DNA from: a virus
Strand: one strand, 5' to 3'
DNA: 38,099 nucleotides
IMG/VR virus record: IMGVR_UViG_3300032087_001535
Location: 1-38,099 of that record
The position numbers and the translations under genes are program-made. The notes below the pieces were generated by a model. The model searched no databases. It worked only from the letters and a program-made list of their open reading frames with translations, and was not told where the DNA came from. Positions 31,083 to 36,663 of this stretch are shown here, in pieces; the first letter of the stretch is position 1, and each line of letters opens with the position of its first letter.

Positions 31083-31216
31083 TGAAAAAATCATGCAAAG
31101 CAAATAAAAATAAAATAACCCCTAAAAAACTTAAATATAACGGCAAAAAAGATGCTTATACTTTAAGAGGTGTAAAGGGAGTAAAGAGACAAGGGTATCC
31201 TTATCCAATTAAATAA
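31082..31216 (+). CDS. Small basic protein
   Basis: The product is 44 residues, starting with an ATG that overlaps the Q-like stop (TAATG). It is strongly basic: MKKSCKANKNKITPKKLKYN, ending GVKGVKRQGYPYPIK. No family recognised. It separates the Q-like gene from a short DNA stretch that repeats that gene's last codons. Confidence 0.55.
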   Translation: MKKSCKANKNKITPKKLKYNGKKDAYTLRGVKGVKRQGYPYPIK

Positions 31217-31251
31217 ACTGAAATGGACTAGCTAAGATTGGTGATGAGTGA
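31217..31251 (+). pseudogene. Remnant of the 3' end of the Q-like gene
   Basis: In one frame this stretch reads NGLAKIGDE-stop. The Q-like gene ends NALAKIGDE-stop at 31082. The differences are almost all third-base changes (AAG/AAA, ATT/ATA, GGT/GGA, GAG/GAA, TGA/TAA), so both copies descend from coding sequence under selection. The remnant's TGA overlaps the ATG of the next gene as ATGAGTGA. This suggests that an older Q-like allele once ran directly into that gene, and that recombination brought in the present allele and the 44-residue gene. Confidence 0.6.
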
Positions 31252-31480
31252 TATTTTAAAAATAGATGGCTTTGATGATGCAATTATCGGAGTGCAAGAG
31301 GGAATCCAACCAAGATTAGTTTATGATCTTTGGAAGATAGTAGATGTGCTTAAACAAGACATGTCTGAAGAAGATGCCTTAGATTATATTGCTTATAATA
31401 TTACAGGTGCGTATGTTGGCGAATCAACACCAGTCATAGTAGATACAGAGAAAACGCTTGAACAAATTAAAATGGACTAG
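31244..31480 (+). CDS. Hypothetical acidic early protein
   Basis: The product is 78 residues from the ATG at 31244, which overlaps the TGA of the gene remnant. It is acidic with hydrophobic helices (RLVYDLWKIVDVLKQDMSEE, DALDYIAYNITGAYVG). A 13-bp direct repeat AAATGGACTAGCT flanks it (31221-31233 and 31470-31482). Function unknown. Confidence 0.55.
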   Translation: MSDILKIDGFDDAIIGVQEGIQPRLVYDLWKIVDVLKQDMSEEDALDYIAYNITGAYVGESTPVIVDTEKTLEQIKMD

Positions 31481-31673
31481 CTCACTCATCCTCTCTTGTG
31501 GGTTAGTCTTAACATCTTTTAATTTCTATCCAATGAATCTTTATGTGCAGTTTTTAGGTGTGCTAGGTTGGTTGGTTGTCGGAATCAAAACTAAAGATCA
31601 TCCGATTTCTTTTGTGAATGGAGTTGGATTGGCAATTTTAGGTTCTGGTATCATATATAGCCAAAACTTGTAA
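31458..31673 (+). CDS. Small membrane protein, DUF6552-like
   Basis: The product has 71 residues from a TTG at 31458; a TAG lies just upstream in frame, so no other start exists nearby. Two or three membrane segments are visible: SSLILSCGLVLTSFNFYPMN, LYVQFLGVLGWLVVGIK and VNGVGLAILGSGIIY. The pattern 'WTSSLIL..G..LTSFNFYPxNLY....GxxGW..VG.K.KD' agrees with DUF6552, a small membrane family common in marine phages. It ends the rightward operon. A role in host-membrane alteration or lysis timing is possible. Confidence 0.65.
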   Translation: MNKLKWTSSLILSCGLVLTSFNFYPMNLYVQFLGVLGWLVVGIKTKDHPISFVNGVGLAILGSGIIYSQNL

Positions 31674-31737
31674 AAAAAGTAGCCCTAGAATCGCCATAAT
31701 CCAATTTAAATGAGGTGTCTGGTACGATTATAACCTA

Positions 31738-32232
31738 CTAATGTGTAAGTCTGTTCTCGTCCATTGTAGAGTCCTTTTCAGGGGTGTCGCCTGATTCTTC
31801 CTCTGTATTGTCCTGAATCATAGCTAACTTAGGTTTTAGAGCAGGAATCTTGCTAACTAGACCTTGTAGTTCTTCAATTAACTCAGCATCAGTTTTACTT
31901 TGTGCTTTATCTACATTTAGATTTATATTCTGAGAACTAAAACCACCCATCTCTAAAACTAATTTTGCTGTATTTAATCTAACTGCATCTTGTTCTGATC
32001 TAAGTAAGTCTTGTAGGACTGTAATAGCTAGTCCAGATGTTGATGTGATTCTGTCTTCGTTCTTCTCTCTGATTTCATGAGCATATTTCTTTTTGAGATA
32101 TGAACCCATTTGTGTTGGATTGGATGTCCATCCTGCTTTCTTTGCTGATTGTGTTGCATTACCTGCTGTCTCTCCCTCTAGGTAATAATCTATAAATTTT
32201 TGTTCGTCTTCTTTACTTATCTTTTTGGGCAT
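31738..32232 (-). CDS. Terminase small subunit-like protein
   Basis: The product has 164 residues. The N-terminal third, EQKFIDYYLEGETAGNATQS, then AKKAGWTSNPTQMGSYLKKK and YAHEIREK, follows the HTH pattern of small terminase subunits (FxxxYL.G.NATQAAKxAGYS). The middle is a helical oligomerisation-like region (LQDLLRSEQDAVRLNTAKLV) and the C-terminus is acidic. It is the last gene of the late operon, 28 kb downstream of terL on the circular map. No terminator hairpin is obvious in the 64-base spacer to the convergent early operon. Confidence 0.75.
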   Translation of the reverse strand: MPKKISKEDEQKFIDYYLEGETAGNATQSAKKAGWTSNPTQMGSYLKKKYAHEIREKNEDRITSTSGLAITVLQDLLRSEQDAVRLNTAKLVLEMGGFSSQNINLNVDKAQSKTDAELIEELQGLVSKIPALKPKLAMIQDNTEEESGDTPEKDSTMDENRLTH

Positions 32233-32524
32233 CTGCGTTCTCCAATAACCATATCTTTAATTTATTAATTGTCTCTTTAGGTAAAGGTAAGTCTTTTCTA
32301 TATTTAATCCAAGACTTATCCAATACGAGACTCCCATCTATATCTACTTGTGTATCAGATCCTGAGATGTGACTAACAAGAGTTATAGTTTTGTCGTTTT
32401 CTTCAACGACTAATCCGATTGATATACAGTCAGCTAATGTATTTTCTAATTCTTTTATATTTGTCCACCCAGATGTTGGGGTGATTGCATCTTCCCAATT
32501 AATGACTACTAGTTTTGGTTTCAT
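32213..32524 (-). CDS. Small conserved phage protein
   Basis: The product has 103 residues. The pattern VVINWEDAITPTSGWTNIKE, then CISIGLVVEENDKTITLVSH and a proline motif before the C-terminal helix (LPLPKETINKLKIWL) is familiar from small phage genes near packaging or DUF3310 genes. The start overlaps the previous stop as ATGA. Function unknown. Confidence 0.6.
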   Translation of the reverse strand: MKPKLVVINWEDAITPTSGWTNIKELENTLADCISIGLVVEENDKTITLVSHISGSDTQVDIDGSLVLDKSWIKYRKDLPLPKETINKLKIWLLENADAQKDK

Positions 32525-33597
32525 TTCTTACTTCTTAAATAATTAAGATAATCAGCACCCTCTTGTACTTCCCAAAATATTTTAATAAAGTCTGGATGAT
32601 CTTCTGTGAGTTCAGTATTAAATACAGCAACAGCACAAGCTGACATCATTTTGCATGGCAAGTTAAGTTGTCTTGCAAAGTTGTCGTACTTCTTATACGA
32701 GCCAACTTGCACACAATGCATTATTTTCCCTTCTCCATTTGCATCTTTGATAGGACTATATCCTGATACATGAGTATGACCTGCTATCAGTAAGTGGTCT
32801 CTTGCATTGAACAATGCGTGTTTAACAATACCATGAGCCGTATTGTACATAGAATGTCCTCTGAAGTTATGAGAACAATTTACCTTTATTTCGTGTTTAG
32901 GTAATTTGATTTTAAGTCTTGCGTTATGTTCTGAATATACAGACTTCAATGGTTTGCACATCCATTTAATCGGATCGCCCTCCATAGCCCACATATCATG
33001 GTTACCTGCAACGATAAATATATAAGGTGTTGCATTAACTAACCATTCTACTAACTGCCATTGTTGTTCGCCATTGGTCGTTTGGTCTGCCCATAATCCT
33101 GCTAACTTACCACGTCTTGCCCAATTATTAGACAAGTCACCAACAGAACAAGCATACATGCCATCTGTCTTATTAACGATATCTATGTGGTTTCTAAGTG
33201 ATATCCAATCACAACCATCATCATCAACATGAGGGTCGCCTTGTATGTAAAGACCTATAGGTTTTGGGTCTTTTATTTTTATGTTTATAAATTTATCTTT
33301 TCTTTCTCTGGCATCTTTTCTTTTAAAGACTTCCGTTCTTGCATCAATTAGTTCTTCTGTAGTCCAATCTGTTTCTGTTCTTTCTTCTAGTTCATAGTTT
33401 TTCATTACTTCTGGATGACATGTTTTCTTTCCACAAGTCTTACACTTCCATCTTCTTACTTTCCTTTCAGTACCATCATGTCCATTCTTAATTAAATGCT
33501 CAGACTTACAATGAGGACAACGCAAAGCATTGCCATCGTCATCTCTTTGTATGATACCAACCCTACTAAGGTTGCCACCATTGTTATGTATGGTCAT
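32521..33597 (-). CDS. Metallophosphoesterase with N-terminal zinc ribbon
   Basis: The product is 358 residues from the ATG at 33597 (ATGA overlap with the previous gene and an AGGA upstream). Residues 27-55 hold a zinc ribbon, CPHC...KNG...RRWKCKTCGKK (C27, C30, C52, C55), like the DNA-binding head of IS1-type transposases. The calcineurin-like domain has GDPHVDDDG (120-128), GDLSNN (153-158), GNHDMW (198-203) and AGHTH (272-276), the metal-binding motifs of the family. A DNA-directed phosphodiesterase or nuclease is likely, with unknown substrate. Confidence 0.8.
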   Translation of the reverse strand: MTIHNNGGNLSRVGIIQRDDDGNALRCPHCKSEHLIKNGHDGTERKVRRWKCKTCGKKTCHPEVMKNYELEERTETDWTTEELIDARTEVFKRKDARERKDKFINIKIKDPKPIGLYIQGDPHVDDDGCDWISLRNHIDIVNKTDGMYACSVGDLSNNWARRGKLAGLWADQTTNGEQQWQLVEWLVNATPYIFIVAGNHDMWAMEGDPIKWMCKPLKSVYSEHNARLKIKLPKHEIKVNCSHNFRGHSMYNTAHGIVKHALFNARDHLLIAGHTHVSGYSPIKDANGEGKIMHCVQVGSYKKYDNFARQLNLPCKMMSACAVAVFNTELTEDHPDFIKIFWEVQEGADYLNYLRSKK

Positions 33598-33827
33598 TTG
33601 TTTTTTTCCTGTTTGATTAAATATTCGAGATACCACTTAGCTTTCTCTAAGTCTTGTATAGGTGTGCCTTTATAAGGGAATCGGGTAACGTATTTCACGA
33701 TGTTCCCACGAACATAATCCATATCCCATGATCTTATGTATTCGATTGTCTCTATACCTTTAGTATAATGACTTGGTCGATTAATAAGGTCTTCTTTCTT
33801 CTTCATCAATCTTATCCATAACTTCAT
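33594..33827 (-). CDS. DUF3310 (SaV-like) protein
   Basis: The product has 77 residues. It shows the DUF3310 signature INRPSHYTKGIETIEYI, then YVRGNIVKYVTRFPYKGTPI and DLEKAKWYLEYLI. This small family is widespread in phages; it is often labelled nucleotide kinase without proof. A second ATG at 33806 has GGATAAG upstream and may be the true start (70 residues). Confidence 0.85.
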   Translation of the reverse strand: MKLWIRLMKKKEDLINRPSHYTKGIETIEYIRSWDMDYVRGNIVKYVTRFPYKGTPIQDLEKAKWYLEYLIKQEKNK

Positions 33828-33990
33828 CCCAAGTTATTGCTTCACAGTTTAAGAACACTATACCACCATATTTATAATCAAGTCTATTATTAATCCTTGA
33901 CTTTATGCTGATTTCTGCCCCTGGGTCTATCGCATGGATTGCTTTGATGATTTGCATTTCCCTTTTTGTGTAGGGAATATTTGCACTCAT
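33781..33990 (-). CDS. Small hypothetical protein
   Basis: The product has 69 residues, starting after AGGAGATAACT. It is mixed alpha/beta (KREMQIIKAIHAIDPGAEIS, YGGIVFLNCEAITWDEV). No family recognised. It overlaps the DUF3310 gene by 25-47 bases depending on that gene's start. Confidence 0.55.
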   Translation of the reverse strand: MSANIPYTKREMQIIKAIHAIDPGAEISIKSRINNRLDYKYGGIVFLNCEAITWDEVMDKIDEEERRPY

Positions 33991-34007
33991 AGTTATCTCC
34001 TATTAGT

Positions 34008-34136
34008 TTAAGCATATATCCATCTAGTGATGTAATATGACATAACCAATATAAGTATAAATTCTAAGACTGATAGTTCAGGTCTTAGATATTTCGTTCT
34101 TACCTTACTTAATAAGAACTTAATTATCTTTATCAT
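34008..34136 (-). CDS. 42-residue single-pass membrane protein
   Basis: The ATG at 34136 overlaps the upstream stop as ATGA (with CG between the last sense codon and the start). After a basic amphipathic N-terminus (MIKIIKFLLSKVRTKYL) comes a membrane segment (LEFILILVMSYYI). It fills almost exactly the gap between two genes. Together with the membrane/coiled-coil protein just upstream it could form a lysis pair. Confidence 0.6.
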   Translation of the reverse strand: MIKIIKFLLSKVRTKYLRPELSVLEFILILVMSYYITRWIYA

Positions 34137-34339
34137 CGCATTAAAGGATTACTATTTCTAGCTTTTAAGCCCTCTAATTCTGTTCTAAGTATTGATAATT
34201 CTTTTTCTAGTGGGGCGATATTAGGTACTGATCTTGCTTCAACCACCTCTAATCTGTTTAAAATCTGTCCTACCTGTACAAACAAACCACCTAATGTAAT
34301 AACTAGCCCTAATATTCCTGCTATTGTCTTGAAATCCAT
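34133..34339 (-). CDS. Small membrane protein with coiled coil
   Basis: The product has 68 residues. An N-terminal membrane segment (IAGILGLVITLGGLFVQVG) is followed by a coiled-coil-like region (LNRLEVVEAR, LEKELSILRTELEGLKAR). This is the layout of an inner-membrane spanin or a phage holin-accessory protein. It overlaps the preceding gene by 19 bases. The role in lysis is a guess from topology and location. Confidence 0.6.
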   Translation of the reverse strand: MDFKTIAGILGLVITLGGLFVQVGQILNRLEVVEARSVPNIAPLEKELSILRTELEGLKARNSNPLMR

Positions 34340-35445
34340 AGTCTGTCCTCATAAGATTGATTTGAATAAATGTTTCTAATATCAACATAAGTATTGTTTG
34401 TATATGTACCTATATCAATACTTTGTAATTCTGGTTGTATAAATATGTCTGAGTTTACTTGTGTATATTTATTGATTTTACTTGGTTTTTGCATAGCTTT
34501 AGCAGTTAGTATTTGTACTGCTTTAAGCTGACCATCTATTGTTTTTATCTTTTCTGCTACCTTTATAGATATTTCTTCTATAGTTAGTTCGGTTTCAACA
34601 CCCCTACTGTCGTCTTGTGTGCTTTCAGATATTCTTGTTGGTTCTGTTTCGACAGCTCCTCCTGTATCTTCACCCACTCTCGTATCTCTTTCTGTTTCTT
34701 CGACAACTTCTTCTTCATAGATTTCTTCCTCTATAACTTCGTTAGATAAGACTATTGTATCTTCTATAAATTGTTCTTCAACTGTAGGTTCTTCGAATGT
34801 TTCTACAAAGTTTTCTTCGATGATAACTTCATTTAATATAGGTTCATTGTACGAAGAAACTTCGAAGTCAGGTTCGAATGTTACTTCAACTATATCTTCG
34901 TATATCTCTGCAATTTGATTTTGTGTTGTTGCATCTATAACTACAGGATCATATTCAATATATAACGTAGGATTTTTTAAGTCTGCAGCATAGTGATATG
35001 GAGAGTTAGATTCCTCAAAAAACGAAAATTTGGCAGAAATACTATAATCTTGTTGGGTAAAAGAGTCTATATAGATAGAATCTGTATAGGTTTTAAAGTA
35101 TCCATCTTGTCTATCTATAGTCCTAGACTGTGTTGTTACATTACCATTATCATCTACTAGGGTTTGTGTCATAACTACACTTTGATCGTAGCTATTCCAG
35201 AACCAAATATCTGCACCTAGTGTAGATGTAAATCCATTATTAATAACTTCTTTAGATAAACCTGCATCCTTGTTAAGTGATATAGTAGATTCTACGTATT
35301 GCCCATGAACACCTGCAACTACGTTGTTGCCATGTCTAGCTGTATTTGTTCCAGACCATGTGCTGAAATCTTGATTAAGGAGATTTTCTGTGGTGTCTGA
35401 ATTTGCCACTAGAGGTAGCATTAACAGTATCAAAAACTTTTTCAT
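34321..35445 (-). CDS. Exported acidic protein of unknown function
   Basis: The product has 374 residues. A signal peptide (MKKFLILLMLPLVANS) with a plausible cleavage after the serine is followed by a beta-rich domain (residues 25-165; DFSTWSGTNTARHGNN, YSISAKFSFFEESN). Then comes a long Glu-rich segment (residues 180-270) and a helical C-terminus (EEISIKVAEKIKTIDGQLKA). Similar exported proteins occur in marine phages. It may act in the periplasm during lysis or as a virion component. The start is inside the end of the previous gene (71-base overlap). Confidence 0.6.
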   Translation of the reverse strand: MKKFLILLMLPLVANSDTTENLLNQDFSTWSGTNTARHGNNVVAGVHGQYVESTISLNKDAGLSKEVINNGFTSTLGADIWFWNSYDQSVVMTQTLVDDNGNVTTQSRTIDRQDGYFKTYTDSIYIDSFTQQDYSISAKFSFFEESNSPYHYAADLKNPTLYIEYDPVVIDATTQNQIAEIYEDIVEVTFEPDFEVSSYNEPILNEVIIEENFVETFEEPTVEEQFIEDTIVLSNEVIEEEIYEEEVVEETERDTRVGEDTGGAVETEPTRISESTQDDSRGVETELTIEEISIKVAEKIKTIDGQLKAVQILTAKAMQKPSKINKYTQVNSDIFIQPELQSIDIGTYTNNTYVDIRNIYSNQSYEDRLWISRQ

Positions 35446-35986
35446 TACCTAGTTCTTCCCATCGTTGTTTAGCTTGTTCACCAATCAATCCATCTATAGG
35501 ACATGGTGTACCTGCATTCATCATAGATTTCCATACAGCTTTGTCTTGGCACATCAATGATATTGCTGCGACTTTCATCCCTAAACCATTAAGTAGTTTA
35601 GCTTTCTTTCTGCGTTCACATTCCATGTCATGATAATAAGTACCCATAGATGTGCTAAAGCCAATAACAGTCATGCCAATAGAAAGGGGTATTACACAAC
35701 TGTCTTGACCATATACTGACATAGCAGGTGCTGTTGCAGAATTAACAGCAGTCTCTTGATTAGAATTATTAGTTGTAGAATTAGTGGTTGTATTAGTTTG
35801 TCCACCAGTATAGTTATTTGTTGTCTCTTGCGAATAACCACCTGATATAGATGTATTACTGCCTGAAGCGTTTGTCTGATTATTTGTTGTTGCACCTGAT
35901 GATGTAGTATCTGATACAGCATCTTCTATTGCGTAACCTAGTATTAATACAACTATTATAACTAGTGCTAAATAAATTCTATCCAC
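35375..35986 (-). CDS. Membrane-anchored Asn/Thr-rich protein
   Basis: The product has 203 residues. An N-terminal membrane anchor (IYLALVIIVVLILGYAI) is followed by an Asn/Thr/Ser-rich low-complexity linker (residues 27-85). The C-terminal domain has four or five Cys (DSCVIPLS, HDMECERRKK, LMCQDK, TPCPIDG) and is probably disulfide-bonded in the periplasm. It overlaps the exported acidic protein gene by 71 bases. Possibly a lysis or envelope factor; not recognised. Confidence 0.6.
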   Translation of the reverse strand: MDRIYLALVIIVVLILGYAIEDAVSDTTSSGATTNNQTNASGSNTSISGGYSQETTNNYTGGQTNTTTNSTTNNSNQETAVNSATAPAMSVYGQDSCVIPLSIGMTVIGFSTSMGTYYHDMECERRKKAKLLNGLGMKVAAISLMCQDKAVWKSMMNAGTPCPIDGLIGEQAKQRWEELGNEKVFDTVNATSSGKFRHHRKSP

Positions 35987-36227
35987 GACACTTCCACTTA
36001 CGAAGTGCTAGTGCTTTACGAGTTGGTCTACCTTTAGAGTCTTTCATAGGACCTTTGACACCAGACATTCTTGCACAAAAACTTGCACGTCTTCCTGCTG
36101 CTTTTGATCCTGGCTTTACCTTACCTGTTACAGGTCTTTTTAAATTAGCACCTGTAGTACGTTTAAAATATTTTCTTCCTGCTTCGTTTAATCCACCAGT
36201 TTTGCTTTGATATCTTTTAGCTACCAT
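35979..36227 (-). CDS. Small basic protein, DUF6321-like
   Basis: The product has 82 residues. The pattern GGLNEAGRKYFKRTTGANLK, then PGSKAAGRRASFCARMSGVK and a closing KALALRKWKC matches the DUF6321 family that I recall from marine phages. It is strongly basic, with two Cys, and likely binds nucleic acid. RBS AGGAGATAAC. Confidence 0.75.
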   Translation of the reverse strand: MVAKRYQSKTGGLNEAGRKYFKRTTGANLKRPVTGKVKPGSKAAGRRASFCARMSGVKGPMKDSKGRPTRKALALRKWKCRG

Positions 36228-36228
36228 G

Positions 36229-36663
36229 TTATCTCCTTGTTGCAGCAGAACCGAAATAGAATCCTGATATCGCTGCTAAAAAATGCGTGTCTGCTGTAGT
36301 AATAACTACACCTGATATTCCTTGAAATGTTGTAACTTCTTCGATACTGCCAAATATCCACCAACCCTCTTTAACTTGTTCAAGATACATAAGGTGTACT
36401 TGTACTGAGGGGTCTAAGAATACTGCTAGTTTAGGTAGACAGATAATAAAGAACACAGCTAATAATGCCATCCATCTTCTTGTTGTAGATTGATATTGAC
36501 TGTTATCTTTTCTTGCATCTTCTACTGATGCACGATTTATCTCTGCTCTTTGCATAAGATACTTTTGTTGATCTGCTGCGTCTTTAGATTTCTGTGACCA
36601 TATAGAAAGTAGCCCAGTAAACAAACTAGAGCCAAGCATTGTTATGACTTCAAAAGGTATCAT
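36229..36663 (-). CDS. Membrane protein, possible holin (GTA-holin-like)
   Basis: The product has 144 residues. An N-terminal hydrophobic stretch (residues 5-20) is followed by a charged helix (KDAADQQKYLMQRAEINRAS), then a membrane segment (WMALLAVFFIICLPKLAVFL) and a final hydrophobic region ending FYFGSAATRR. The order with a terminal FYFG is reminiscent of three-segment phage/GTA holins. Its start overlaps the stop of the giant virion protein (ATGA). A holin role is plausible. Confidence 0.6.
   Translation of the reverse strand: MIPFEVITMLGSSLFTGLLSIWSQKSKDAADQQKYLMQRAEINRASVEDARKDNSQYQSTTRRWMALLAVFFIICLPKLAVFLDPSVQVHLMYLEQVKEGWWIFGSIEEVTTFQGISGVVITTADTHFLAAISGFYFGSAATRR

Noticed and set aside
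31674-31737. Bidirectional terminator between the convergent rightward early and late operons
   Set aside because: Only a 6-bp ATAATC/GATTAT pairing with a loop of over 30 bases is seen, with no T-run on either side.
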